Numbered from the stretch's first letter, positions 33,251-44,415 are shown. The stretch is DNA of 64,000 bases from Inia geoffrensis (GCA_036417435.1 CM070912.1:23114055-23178054), one strand, 5' to 3'. Numbers and translations are program-made. The notes: generated by a model from the letters alone, not told the origin.

Positions 33251-33299
33251 GGCTTTACTATTTACTTAAGACGTGTGCTAGCTTGTTAAAACAACCCAA

Positions 33300-33976
33300 T
33301 ACAACTACTCGGCTTTCAGATCTGCCTGGAGGCTAAGTCCGTGGCATTTTGAATGGGAGAATCCTGGTTGGCAGCAAACTGCAGAACAATTGAGGGTAAT
33401 AAGTCAGTTTACCCATAAAATGAGGAATTTCTATAATGCTTTGGGGCCTAGACAACAAAAATTCTTTATCTTTATTGTTGTCTGGGTTTAAGTGTCTTAT
33501 CTTGATGCAGTCAAAGTTAAGGGTCAGTCTCCTTGGGAAATGATCACAGGCAATAATGACTTTTTTATGAAAAGAGTCCTCACCAGATAAAACCCACTTG
33601 CAGAGGTTTGGGACTTTATTTTAAATATGGATCTTTGCAGAGGTGGCCAAAACTGGGAAACTGGGAACTAGAGAAAACTTCAACACCTCTTGGAGTCAGA
33701 GTTCATCGTACATTTTAGCAGTGGCTGGTGTAGAATACTCATGAAGCACTGACGAAATATACGGATGAAAGAATAAAATTGGGGGATAATGCAGAAAGTT
33801 AAAACTAGTACTTTCTTATGATAAACTATTTGCACTAAAACATGTTTGCAACGAACGATTCTTATCCGAATGCACCACATCTAGGTGTTCAAGAAAGCAC
33901 AATAGAGGAAGCATAACTTGAACATGTTCCTCAAGTGGGGTAATTGGAGCAAAGAGGGGAAAGATATCGACAGCTG
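33300..33976 (-). other. IQCK: IQCK 3' UTR and inter-gene tail region
   Basis: This is the stretch between the IQCK stop and the GPRC5B poly(A) site. Minus-strand AATAAA hexamers lie at 33615-33620 and 33471-33476, and either could end IQCK. No interspersed repeat is recognisable here, unlike most of the window, which fits transcribed UTR. The lower limit is arbitrary. Confidence 0.5.
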
Positions 33977-34032
33977 TTAAGGTTGCGGAGTCTTAGCTGC
34001 AGCCTCTTCCTCATCCTCCATTTTGCATTTTA
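33977..34032 (-). CDS. IQCK: IQCK terminal coding exon
   Basis: On the minus strand a CTTTGCAG acceptor (AG at 34034-34033) is followed by the last 18 residues and TAA at 33979-33977. The first codon is split: G from the previous exon plus TA, giving Val. The protein reads VKCKMEDEEEAAAKTPQP. Remembered human IQCK ends VKCKMED followed by a different, similar-length tail, so the first seven residues identify the exon and the rest has diverged into an acidic run. IQCK is an IQ-motif (calmodulin-binding type) protein linked to cilia and sperm by family knowledge. Its convergent position to GPRC5B supports the call. Confidence 0.9.
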
Positions 34033-34039
34033 CTGCAAA

Positions 34040-35600
34040 GAAATGAAAGAGAAAGTCAGGGTCAATTTACAAGCCTAGACAGACTTGGCTTCTGGAAACT
34101 GCAGACTTTGATACACAGAAGTCAGTTGCTTTGAAACCCACTGAGCGACTGCGATGGTTCTGGTCCCGTGGATCTACCGGGGAAGAACACAGGGCCTTTG
34201 TCCTCCACCGGCAGCACCTGAAATTTCAAAGCCACTTCACGTAACGTTCACGGCCATTCTGAGTTCAGTTCAGAAGAAGGTCAAAAGTATGCTTTGCAGG
34301 TCGGGGGCACTGAAGGAAGGAAGTTTTACTAAAGATGATGACAGATTCGAGGCTCTTGACTCAACCAAATCTGTCACCACTCACCCTGTTCCCCCCACAC
34401 CCAAAATTAAAAACTCAGGACAGCACTGGGGTCAGTTCGAGGCCAGAAGAGAATCTTTCCTAGTCTTTTATGGTCCGGACAAGAATGTAATCCGGGTGAT
34501 TTCCTGAGTCGGCCAAACAGGAAAGTTAGCTGAACGCAGGGCACTGCACTATTTGAAAGGGAAATTGTCCCAGTAGATAAAAGCCCCTTCCGCCAAATAT
34601 ATGGAAACCCAGTCCCCTGGTGGGTGGGAGTTCCATTTGGAAAGACCCTCTCTTTTTAATAAATCTTCGCTTCTAGTGTCCAAGTTAATGTCTGAAGGGT
34701 TATTCAGAGCAAGGCTGCAGGCTCTGGTCATGCTTGAAGAGCAGTGTTCACGTAGAAAGGGTATTGGGGGTCGGTACTGTGTAGAGCAGAGGTTTCAGTC
34801 GAGCCTGAACTCCCAGTGGCTGAGGGCACACGCTGGCCATGGACCCCATCACATGCAGCGCAGTGAACTCAACAGGCTAGCCCAGCAGTCTTCAGGCTGG
34901 TGCTACACAAAGACTTCCCAAGGGTTCTTGGTCATGGTTTATTCAAAGACAGTTTCCAAATCTTGGCTTCCTTGCGTGGACTTGAAGTTGCTCATTTCCC
35001 TTTCCTACCTCTCCCCATCCTGGCATTACCCAGGGTGTAAAAAATCCCCAGGTGCCAAACAAGGATGCAATTTGAAATGTTGGCATGCCCCGAGTCTCCT
35101 TTACTTTCTATACTTAATAGCTATCAAATTTTAGAATGTATTTAGTTGGCTTTGTGAACTAGTATTGTATTAATAACTCAAAATAGAAAAATATTTTCAA
35201 TACCAGGAGCCTATGGTCACAGGAAAATTAACTTTTTTTTCAATGTGTACTATTTTTGTTCCATATATATAGCACCTGTACAGGTAACCACAGTGAAGAC
35301 CCTGTATGCCTCTAGGCCCATTGATGATGACAATGCATGAGTGAGGATGATCCACACCTAGGAGGTGCTCTCCCAGTATCCCGCTGGCCCATGATGTAAT
35401 CTAGGATATGAATGTTTAGCAACAGGCTGGGGTGGCGGAGTTCTGATTTGTAGCATTTGCCAGTTTCCATGTCTGACTTCAAGCTACCAGCCTGACGACA
35501 TAATACAGAGGGAGGAAGGGGCGCACACAACCAGATTGAACAGCTCAGCACTGGGCTGTTCCACATCCCCACGGGGAGGTGTGCAGGGAAACCGAGGCAC
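34040..35600. other. Unassigned part of IQCK intron
   Basis: No exon, gene or clear repeat is supported. Open frames here (for example 34154-34507) lack family features and splice context. Confidence 0.5.
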
Positions 35601-35617
35601 ATGATCGTTTTCCATGT

Positions 35618-35805
35618 GTGGTTGGGGGACCAGCAATGTTTGCATCACTGGGAACCTATTAGAAATGCACATCCAGGCCCCCCGCCCCAGACCTATAGAA
35701 TCAAAAATTGGGGGTGGAGCCTAGCCATCAGTATTCTTAACAAGCCTCCCCCCCGCCAGTGATTCTGATGGACACTAGATAAAGTTGAGACCCACTGACT
35801 ATTGG
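35618..35805. mobile_element. MER5A-type hAT remnant
   Basis: ATCACTGGGAACCTATTAGA, CCAGACCTATAGAATC, GTATTCTTAACAAGCC and GTTGAGACCCACTGAC match MER5A parts. Confidence 0.65.
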
Positions 35806-35819
35806 TTTTTTATGCTGGC

Positions 35820-36165
35820 TGCGTTTAAGAATTACCTGGGTAGCGGGCTTCCCTGGTGGCGCAGTGGTTGAGAGTCCGCCTGCCGATGCAGGGGACACAG
35901 GTTCGTGCCCCGGTCCGGGAAGATCCCACATGCCGCGGAGCGGCTGGGCCCGTGAGCCATGGCCGCTGAGCCTGTGCGTCCGGAGCCTGTGCTCCGCAAC
36001 AGGAGAGGCCACAACAGTGAGAGGCCCGCATACCGCAAAAAATATAAAAATAAATAAATAAATAAAGAATTACCTGGGTAGCTTCTGAAACCTGTTGGTA
36101 CCTGGATCTCGCCCCAGACATTCTGATGTAATTGGTCTGGGGCCCGGGCATCAGTATTTATTCAA
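35820..36165. mobile_element. MER5-type remnant split by a SINE
   Basis: GAATTACCTGGGTAGCTTCT, CGCCCCAGACATTCTGATGT and CTGGGGCCCGGGCATCAG are MER5-like. The CHR SINE at 35845-36063 separates the first piece. Confidence 0.65.
35845..36063 (+). mobile_element. CHR SINE, short form
   Basis: Full-length copy with intact A and B boxes, ending in a (TAAA)n tail. The 18-bp target duplication aagaattacctgggtagc lies at 35827-35844 and 36065-36082. It is among the best preserved copies. Confidence 0.97.
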
Positions 36166-36667
36166 AGCTGTGTATTGCTAAGATTCAGGGTCAAGAATCT
36201 TTCTTGCTAAGGGTCAAGAAACCCAAACCGTGGTTGGAGTCCCTTAAGGAAACGTGAATGCAAAGACCCTCAGAGCAGTTCACAGGAATCTCAAAGTCTC
36301 AAAACTTAAGCCATTTGAATGACATTCTCTCTGGCCTAAAACTGGCAGACAGACACTTAAGGCTACTGGTAGCGTGGAAGGAAAGAGGAATTGGCTGATG
36401 CAAGGAGTTCCCAAGCCTTGGGTTTTCTTTAGTTCCTCAACCCTGCTGGAAGGAAGAATTCACCTGCATGCCTTCCCTTTGTCCAATCCTGTCATGCCTT
36501 GAGACCCTCCTCCCCACACCTAGATATTGACCTTGCCTGGGAAAAAGCCCCTCTCTCTTTCAGATCATTATACAAAAGTCTCGAAGGAGGAGAGTAGAAA
36601 GGGATGCTGGGGACACTCCTTCAAGTTGGAGAGTCAAGACACTAACTAGAGTTGATGGACTGGAAGT

Positions 36668-36790
36668 AAAGGTGTGGTGAAGCCTCATGATGGAATCACC
36701 TGGAACTCTGAACACTCCTGGTGCCCGGCCCCACCCCAGCCAATCAAGTCAGAATCTCTGGAGGTGGGGACTGCCCACCGGTGCAAACAC
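36668..36790. mobile_element. MER5-type hAT remnant
   Basis: GATGGAATCACCTGGAACTC, CCGGCCCCACCCCAGCC, CAGAATCTCTGGAGGTGGGG. Confidence 0.65.
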
Positions 36791-36799
36791 ACTGGAAAA

Positions 36800-37365
36800 C
36801 TAGCAATATTAAGTGAAACTGAGCATGTACATTCCCGACAATGCAGCGATTCCACTCCTGTATCCAGCCCCTGGAGAAGCCCTTGCACATGTTACTGGCA
36901 GACATCAGTGAGGATGTTCATGATAGCAGAAAACTGGAAACAGCCCCCAAATCCATCACCAGCTGACTACATATATAAATTGTGGTTTACTGGAACAGTG
37001 AGTATACAGCACTGAACCCGAACGAACCACAGCTACCCATGTCGGCTTACCTTTGCTTACGGTATTGAAGAAAAAGATGCAAGGCACAGAATAATACATA
37101 CAGTGTGATTCTATGTATAACAAATCTAAATGTAGAGGGTTGCATATAAAGATGAAGAGAATCTAAATAAATGCAAGGGAACGATTATCACAAAAGTTAG
37201 GGTAAGTGGCTTCATGGTGGGAGGGGGAGCCTTAAAAGTGTTCACAGTGTTCCACTTCCTTAACTGGTATGGTGGTTACCTGAGTGTTTGCTTTATAGCT
37301 ATCTGTGTTTTATGGTCGCTATTATATGTATATTTCATCTCCTCCCAAGAAAAGGTAAGAAGAAA
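36800..37365 (+). mobile_element. Old L1/HAL1 3' fragment
   Basis: GCGATTCCACTCCTGTATCC, GGATGTTCATGATAGCAG, AATTGTGGTTTACTGGAACA, ATACAGTGTGATTCTATGTA follow L1M 3' order. Confidence 0.7.
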
Positions 37366-37516
37366 TAAAGATGGTTGTCTGTAACTTGAAACTACAAAGT
37401 CAACTAATTAAGGAATGGGAAAGAGCAATTTAACTCTTTTGGGGGGGGGATGGGATTTAAGTGAGCTAATTCTCATCTGTCACATCAGGAAATCAGGAGA
37501 TAGTGTCTAAACTTTT

Positions 37517-37554
37517 CCCTAACCCTAACCTTAACCCTAACCCTAACCCTAACC
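37517..37554. repeat. Interstitial telomeric repeat (CCCTAA)n
   Basis: About six CCCTAA units in tandem with a single variant unit (CCTTAA) near 37530. This is the vertebrate telomere repeat, far from any visible terminal context, inside an IQCK intron. Confidence 0.95.
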
Positions 37555-37559
37555 ACCCA

Positions 37560-38180
37560 GAGAAACAGCTCAGAGCTCAAAGTGACTGCCACAGAAGAGG
37601 GTGACAGAGATGATGTTCATTCATCCTCCTGTTTTATCCTATATACCCGTAACCACGGGAACCATGTACAAGGATTACTTTGCTAAAAATTAAGAAGCAG
37701 ATAACATCTCTCCTTAGTGGTTTTCCTCCTCCAGGTCTCAGTGCAACCTTGCACAGGCAGGTTATTCAGTAGAAGGAGGGAGCAAGGGAAGAGGCAGTGG
37801 AGGGGAGCAGGCAGTGAGATGAAAGACCTCAGTTTCCACCTTAGTTTAGAGACATCACTGTGGTTGGCTTCTAGCACCAACACACGGCTGCCTCCATGGC
37901 TCTACGTTGTCCTTGTACCCCTTGGCGGACTGGTGCGGAGCCAGTTACAGAAGACCTTGAGAGAGAGGAAGATCCCAGAGTGACGCACCAGCCCTCCAGC
38001 TTCAGTTAAAGGCAGCGTGACAAGAAACGTCTTGCATACTAGTGAGACCCGCTTACGCTCTCCTCCTCTCCACTGCCCCCCGCGCTCTCCTGTGTCACTC
38101 AGTGACAGAGCTGAGAACCCCAGACATGGCTAGAGAAGCTGCCTAAGACATAGGGAGGAAATTCAGGGACCACAGCGTCA
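37560..38180. other. Unassigned part of IQCK intron
   Basis: No exon or named repeat is supported. The short frame at 37717-37983 has no recognised family. Confidence 0.5.
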
Positions 38181-38184
38181 TCCA

Positions 38185-38360
38185 GCTACTCATTCAGTGT
38201 TGCCCAGATGTGGCCTTGGCACAAAGGGCCAGCTGGGGCAAAAATACAGATTCCTGGGCCCTGCCTCAAACCTTGATAATCAGAATCTCGATGAGTGAGT
38301 GGGAATCAGCACCCACCACCTCTACGCTTTGAGTGATCCTTCTGATGTGACAAGTTTGGG
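38185..38360. mobile_element. MER5A-type hAT remnant
   Basis: AAAATACAGATTCCTGGGCC, CTGCCTCAAACC, AATCAGAATCTCGATGAGTG. Confidence 0.7.
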
Positions 38361-38439
38361 AAAGAGCGCTGTTATCACTCAGCTATCACTCAGTGCCTGT
38401 TTCCTGAGGGCCCACTTCTGAGAGGGGCCCTGCCTCCTG

Positions 38440-38650
38440 AGGGCCTGGGAGGGGCAAGACCCGCACAGTGCTCAGCACTGAGTCTGATCCAGAGAAGCAC
38501 ACACTACATATTAGCTATTACTATTTTCAGGGCACAGTCTTTGACCTCAAGAAGCTCATAGAGGGGGAGACAGGAAAACTAACAGGGAATTAGAGATGCT
38601 TACACACCAAAGAGAGAAGCTGCTTCAGTAAATGTGCCTCCATCACACAG
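38440..38650 (-). mobile_element. L2-type fragment
   Basis: TTTGACCTCAAGAAGCTCAT, AGAGGGGGAGACAGGAAAAC, an antisense L2 block, diverged. Confidence 0.5.
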
Positions 38651-38698
38651 ATGGGTCCTGGGGTTACAAAGAGAAGACTGGTTCACATTCTCAAGTCA

Positions 38699-38762
38699 GA
38701 TATATATAGATATATATATATAGATATATATAGATATATATCTCTCTCTCTATATATATATT
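38699..38762. repeat. Complex TA/TAGA/TC microsatellite
   Basis: Alternating TATATA, TAGATA and TCTCTC runs. Very AT-rich and able to form cruciforms. Confidence 0.92.
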
Positions 38763-38829
38763 GCTTAAAATGTATCTTTATCCAATTAGCACCCAGTTTT
38801 TAGGATTCCAGGTAAATAATCAGACAACA

Positions 38830-38995
38830 CTTCTATGGTACTTATTGGGCCCTTCACGCATATGAAGTGGCAGTGAGGTACGTGCTGTTATTTTCCCCGA
38901 TAACCGTACAGATGAGGAGACAGGCACGCAGGTTAGGAAAGGAGCCTGGGGTCACACTGTGGGCTGTCCGGCTCCTGCATTCATGCCCTTAACCT
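38830..38995 (-). mobile_element. MIR-type SINE
   Basis: Antisense MIR parts: CAGATGAGGAGACAGGCACG, CAGGTTAGGAAAGG, GTCACACTGTGGG. Confidence 0.6.
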
Positions 38996-39049
38996 CCACA
39001 GGGTCGTGGTCTCTCTCCTCGGGGAGATGAAGATTTCTGTAATGAAGAT

Positions 39050-39640
39050 GCAATAAAAGGTGCTGCTCCCACATCTCTTCCCACATAGACAGTTTAGGAA
39101 CAACCAAAATGCCCAACATCTGTGGAATGAGTAGCTACCTGATAATTTATAAACTTGATAAAATAGGATGAAACCATTCAAAATGTGCTTTTGCAAAGTT
39201 TGAAGGAACAAGGAGACATGCCAAGAGCAAAATACAGTGGAATTTACAAAATTCTTATAAATTTTGACGATGCAAATTTTAAATTGCTCCATTCCAAAAC
39301 TTAACAATGTCTCCAAGGGGGACACTGGCTTCTGTCTGGTGGTGTTGAAAGCCAACAAAGCTGATGGCTCCAAAGGTAAAGTGGAAGCTAGGTTCTTTCA
39401 CTCAGTTATCTCTGCCCTTGTTTTCCCTCTTGCTTTTCTGAAAAAAAAGTTTATTTTTCTTGAAAACAAGTGATTCCTATTTTATATTTAGTCCTGAGTG
39501 AGATGTTCATAATACATCCTTTAAATGTGACTGCCCTGTAAAAAATAAAATTACATTCATAACTAAGTGGTGGCCCAGCATTTCAACTCTTAAAAAAACT
39601 AAATATAGATAAAACGATTGAAAAGAAATGGGTGAATTTT
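39050..39640 (+). mobile_element. Possible old L1/HAL1 fragment
   Basis: GAACAACCAAAATGCCCAAC and later A-rich blocks resemble the 3' half of an old L1. Assignment is weak. Confidence 0.4.
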
Positions 39641-40034
39641 TGTTTTCCCAAATGTCTACCGTCCACGTGCATCGCTATACCATTGGGGAAAACTTTCTAA
39701 AAGAATTACCAGAAAATATACCAGACAGAGCATAAACAGACTGTCAGGGCATCAATATGTACACGGTGTTACTATGGTCAGGCAGACCGCAGAGGTGGGG
39801 AGAGGCAGGGAGGAGGAGAGGTCGGGAGCTGGGGAGTCCCAGGGGAGCTGGCCTCCCAGTATCAGCAGACCCACTGTTGGGAGACCCCAGGGAGAGATCC
39901 ACCCAAGGGTGAAGTTGCCTTAGTAGAGGTGACCACTGAAAAAATATTAATGAAATCTATGCTAGGAATAGTTTCTGATTGGGGAATTGGTAGAAAAGTA
40001 ATGTTTCCCCCTCAGTTTGCTTGCTCACAGAAAG

Positions 40035-40240
40035 GTAGACTTTGGTGTCAAGCAGACCCAGTGTTCAAATCCTGCCTCTGCCATCTGCTAGCTGGGTGAC
40101 CCCAGCCCCAACCCCATTTCCTCGTTTGAACTATGTAAAATAATCTTGACCTCACAGAGTCCTTATGAGATTAGGGAGATAATGTACCAAATGTGCCCAG
40201 TGCAGGGACTGATACCTTGTAGGTATTCAACAAATGTGAC
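40035..40240 (+). mobile_element. MIR SINE
   Basis: TGTTCAAATCCTGCCTCTGC, CATCTGCTAGCTGGGTGACC, CCTTATGAGATTAGGGAGAT. Confidence 0.85.
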
Positions 40241-40569
40241 TTCTTTTCCCCTGAGTGGCCTGTAGAAATACAAGCTGAAATGCTGCTAAAGAGTTCACTT
40301 AGCATCTTTTAAAACTTATACCATGTCACTCATCATCTGAATGTCACTCATCATAGTTATCTTGCAAGCTCAGCTATCAAACATGGCCAAGGATTTGAAA
40401 GTAAGCAGAAGAAGCCAGTGTAGATGTTTTGGAATGTGTGCCCCAAACTCTGGTGTTTTAGTTGCAGGAGTGTCTCTGAGACCTCTCTCAGAGCTTGTGT
40501 GCCCATCCTTAAAGCATCATTCGGGCAAGCTGAGCTACCAGATTTCCTCAGAGCATAACTGAGTTTAGA

Positions 40570-41260
40570 AATGAATTTGTGTCCCAATGGCTGATAAGCA
40601 CCTAAAAAGGTGTGCATCAAAGAAATTAAAGCCACAGTGAGACAGCCACTACACACCCACCAGGATGATTACAATGAAAAAGACTCATCATACTAAGTGT
40701 TGGTGAGGATGCAGGACAACTTAATGCTCAGGCATCGCTAGTGGGGATGGGAAACAGTGCCAACACTTTAGCAAATGATTTGGCAGGATCTTGCCAAATT
40801 AAGTATTATGTATATACTCTCAGGCTCATCAGTTCCACTCCTGGCTAATCCTCAACTGAAGTGAGTTTACATCCACCAAAAAACATATACAAGAATGTTC
40901 ATAAAAACTGGATACAACCCAAGTGTCCATCAATAAGAGATATACACATTGTGATACTATTCACAGGAAAGCATACTACACATCAGTGAAAAAGAGGAAA
41001 CTATTGCTGCCCTCAACATTTTGGTTGACTCTCCCAGATGTAATAGCCAGCAAAAGAAGCCAGGCAGAGAGTCCATACTCTTTCCATTTATGTGAAGTTT
41101 GAGAATAAGCAAAACTATTCTGTGGTGACCCATTCTTCATCCTGATCCAGGTGCTGGTTACGCGGTGCGTGCATACAGAGAAGTTCACTGTGCTGTACAC
41201 TTAGGACTAGGGCACCCTGCTGTCTGTGAGTTTGACCTCAACAAAAAATTAAATAAAATA
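40570..41260 (+). mobile_element. L1 3' region (L1M-type)
   Basis: ATGGCTGATAAGCACCTAAA, GTGTTGGTGAGGATGCAGGA, CAAGTGTCCATCAATAAGAG and a final AATAAAATAAAATAAATAAA tail follow L1 order. Confidence 0.82.
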
Positions 41261-41419
41261 AAATAAATAAAATGAAACAAAATAAAATAGGAAAATGGGG
41301 AGGAAGAGAACAGGCATCATAATCTGAGTACGTTTTCATTCAGATCCAGGGCAGAGTCTAGGTGCCTGACAGTCCCTGAGGGCTCCACACTTAAAACAGA
41401 TTAGTAACCGTATCACACT

Positions 41420-41690
41420 ACTAAGTAGAAAATTTGCATTTACTGAATGCTAGACATTACGTTCAGGGCTTTACACAAATTTATCATCTCGTTTAATCAT
41501 CCCAGCCACTCTGGGAGGTAGGTGCTCTCATTATTTCCATTTACCAATGACGAAATTAAGGCTCAGAGACACTAAGCAACTTGCCCAAGGTCACAGAGCT
41601 AAATAAATGGCCCTGCCAGAACTCTAAGCCTGGTCTGTCTGAGTCCAAAATCCATGGTCTTAACCATCAGGTCACACTAATGCAGAGTAT
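41420..41690 (-). mobile_element. MIR/L2-type SINE
   Basis: ATGACGAAATTAAGGCTCAG, AGCAACTTGCCCAAGGTCAC, AGAGCTAAATAAATGGCC in antisense order. Confidence 0.88.
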
Positions 41691-42394
41691 GAATTGGGGT
41701 CCCTTATCACCACCCAGAATAATCCAACAAAGCTTAAAGTCAGGTTGTATACTTTCCAATTAGGAGGTAGGGGAGTGTACAACATATATTACCAAGGTTT
41801 TTTTTTGTTTGTTTGTTTTTACTGGACTGAATTTTTAAAATAAGATTATTTTTCAGTTATAAAAGCTGTTCATAGTCATTATAGAAAATCTGAAGAATAT
41901 AGAAAAAAATATGAAAAAAACCCTCCACGTCCCCACTGGAAGAATATGTCATGGAAGATTTTCTTTCTAAAAAGAAAGAAATGTTGACGTGTAGAGGGTA
42001 ATGTCAATAGTCTGGTATGTTTACCCCCCTTTCTTAACTGTGCCAGATGTTGGACTGTGTTATTCTGAGGAAAGTTGAGCCAACTTGGAAGCCACAAGGC
42101 ACTGGGGCAGATGTGACAGTCTTGAGTGTGCAGTAATTACTGTTGTTGACTTCTAAACAATGTAAACTCAGGGCGAAGTCTCCTGGAAAGCAGCATTTTA
42201 AATGGAAACATTTGGTGTTGGAAGTGACAACAATAGTTATATTAAAACAGAATCTCAACAACAAGTTTTGACCCTGGAAGGATCTTGATTTCTGGAAAGG
42301 GGGACATTTAATAAAAGCCATGTTTTTCATAGATGAGGGAAACTGAGGCTCCAACAGGGGAAGAAATGGGGCCATTGGGGCACAGCTTAGTTGC

Positions 42395-42605
42395 TCAGGG
42401 CACACCTTCTGGAGCCAGGCGACTTGGCTTTTACCATCATTTACCAACTGGGTGACCTGAGCAAGTCTCTTAACCTCTTTGAAGCCTCAGCTCCCTCACC
42501 CATAAAATGGGGACAGTAAGACCTTCCTCTCAGGAGACTGCGAGGGTGAAATGAGATGGTACCCATTGCCTGGCACATGGTAGGTGCTCAATAAAATTAT
42601 TTCTT
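42395..42605 (+). mobile_element. MIR SINE
   Basis: GGAGCCAGGCGACTTGGC, CAAGTCTCTTAACCTCTTTG, CATAAAATGGGGACAGTAAG, GGCACATGGTAGGTGCTCAA. Confidence 0.9.
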
Positions 42606-42619
42606 AATTATATAGGCAA

Positions 42620-43440
42620 TGCAGTGGCTGTAGAAAAGCTGGAAAATGTGCTTTTTTAAAACAAATATTTAAACAAATTTTCTTTAAATTATGTAAGTGA
42701 GCTTACGTCCTATTCATATGTGTTTATACATCTATTAGTATTTTCTTTTTACATCTGAATTTACAAGGGTAGCTCCATTTCGCAGTTAGCATCAAGATTG
42801 GAGATTTAGCACAGCAGCTTAAATAGCCACCATCTAGTAGGCTGTCCTTCGAAATTCTGCGTCTTCAAAAGCCTAGGGAGTCAGGGGTGTGAATGAACAC
42901 AGAAGAACCCTGTCAGCCGTGTCTTATGACTTTTTTATTTATCTCTGCATTCTCAGCTGCTGCTGACAAGACTGAACCTTTAGAAATATCCCAGGCATTT
43001 TGAATGAACTCGGGTTATAAACAGTTCTCATCCAGTTCAGACTGGCAGAAGCCCTGTATATTGAATGCTGCCTTTAAGTGAAATGGAAACAGATCCTCCA
43101 GTTTATTTTTATATAGCTCCTCTGTGAGTGTAACAGGATAATAACTAATTGAGAAACTATTTCAATCTGTAACTAGGGACTGGGGCAGTATACACTCATT
43201 ATCTTGGTAGTTGGTCCAGAACCCGAGGCAGACAGGGCTGCAGTCAAGAAACCCCGATGACGAAGCTAACTTTATCAAACCTTAAAAGAAGGAGATGAGC
43301 CAAGAGTTTCAACTACAGAGTTCTTTCTAATAGGAAGCCCACTGGTGTACTGAAAAGAAAATTTGAATTTTTCAATGTCGCACCCTGACGTTCGTGAGAA
43401 ACTTACTGACCCCCAAACAAAACTACTTTTTAGAAAGCAT
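42620..43440. other. Unassigned part of IQCK intron
   Basis: No exon or named repeat is supported. It is AT-rich. Confidence 0.5.
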
Positions 43441-43449
43441 CACTCATAT

Positions 43450-44055
43450 CATCTAGTCATTTTTACCCTCTAGTTGTCTCCTAAACCCATCCACTTCTGT
43501 CCAGTTCCACTGCTACCAGGTCATCCGATCCATCTCCCACCTGCAGGCATGCTCATCTTTCTATAAAGCCCATCTGATGATGTCACTGCCCTGCTTAAGC
43601 CCTTTAAAGGCTCCCTGCTGCCCTCAGGATCAAGCCCAAAGTCCCCCGAGGCCACTGCTCCCTCCCAGCTCCCCGGTGCCTCACACCCTGCTCTCATTGC
43701 TCAGGCCTTCTTTCAGAGTCCCCCTTCCAGGCTCAGGGTCTTTGCCTCCATCCTTCCCTCATCCAAAAGCCCTCCCTGCCATTCACATCTAGTTAAATTT
43801 CTAGGGGAACCTATTCAACCCCCCTGCTAAAGTCTCTCGAGGCATCCTGAACTTCTTCGGAGCACTCGTCACAGTCTGTAATCATGGATTCACGGGATTA
43901 TTGGAATAGTGTCTGCCTTCCCCAGTAGGCTTGAGTTTCGAGTAGAACAACGGGTTGGCTTATGTTCTCCACTGAACCCCCAGCATCTGGCAGGTCCAGT
44001 CCTGCGCCCACAGCAGGCGCTCGATCAATCTTGGCTGAACCAATGAATGAAACCC
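43450..44055 (+). mobile_element. L2 element, 3' part
   Basis: One of the best L2 copies here: GCTTAAGCCCTTTAAAGGCT, CCCTCAGGATCAAGCCC, CATTGCTCAGGCC, AGGCGCTCGATCAATC, and a CCAATGAATGAAACC end. The 43577-43792 open frame is L2 sequence, not a host gene. Confidence 0.92.
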
Positions 44056-44154
44056 TACTCTAGCTTCCTTTGGAAGCCCCAAGGCCTTTCTCTCTCAGAC
44101 TCCAGGCTGTCAAAAGGACCACATCTTTTCCAGCAATATAAAGGATTCTCCAGG

Positions 44155-44415
44155 TCAGTGGGGATGCCCAGACTTTAGTATCAGAGAGGCAAGTATTTGC
44201 ATCCAGTCTCTAGCACTTACTACCAGCATGCCCTTGGCCTAGTCGCTAACCCTCTCAAAGCTTGTTCCCTCACCTATAAAACTGGGTTCCTTGTGGATCT
44301 TATTGCACAGGGTAATCTTGATATTTAAATACATTAACTGAGATCACATACACAAATCCACCAGAAGAGCGCCTGGCACACAGCAGATGCAACAGGTGCT
44401 TAATAAATGGCAGTC
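44155..44415 (+). mobile_element. MIR SINE
   Basis: CAGACTTTAGTATCAGAGAG, TGGCCTAGTCGCTAACCCTC, TCACCTATAAAACTGGG, GCCTGGCACACAGCAGATGC. Confidence 0.8.

Larger units (their letters stand above)
10690..33270 (+). other. GPRC5B: GPRC5B gene span (4 exons)
   Basis: This is the whole transcription unit of a retinoic-acid-inducible-gene-1-like orphan receptor. Exon 1 is non-coding. Exon 2 holds the signal peptide and the 7TM core. Exons 3 and 4 encode the end of the cytoplasmic tail. All three splice junctions are canonical: donors GTGAGT at 10868, GTAAAG at 20895 and GTAAGT at 28685, and acceptors ending CAG at 28574 and CCAG at 30045. The exon 2 acceptor is not fixed. Reading phase is kept across the introns: exon 2 ends with one extra base, exon 3 supplies two bases plus 36 codons, and exon 4 supplies 14 codons and a stop. 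The start of the span is approximate because the transcription start is inferred only from the CpG island. The end is set by a poly(A) signal at 33245. Confidence 0.93.
30091..33270 (+). other. GPRC5B: GPRC5B 3' UTR
   Basis: This is about 3.2 kb of untranslated sequence after the stop. AATAAA signals occur at 31568-31573 (proximal) and 33245-33250 (distal). The long form fits the long human 3' UTR as remembered. A (CA)n tract lies at 30298-30324, and AT-rich ATTTA-like sequence lies at 33030-33120 near the distal end. Short open frames here are not convincing as proteins. Confidence 0.75.

Noticed and set aside
35864..36061. Repeated short frames with the same protein in several places (also 46159, 47567, 49269, 57698)
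   Set aside because: All come from CHR SINE bodies read in sense or antisense, not from genes.
37517..37554. True chromosome end
   Set aside because: Only about 38 bases of repeat, with normal intron DNA and IQCK/GPRC5B exons on both sides.
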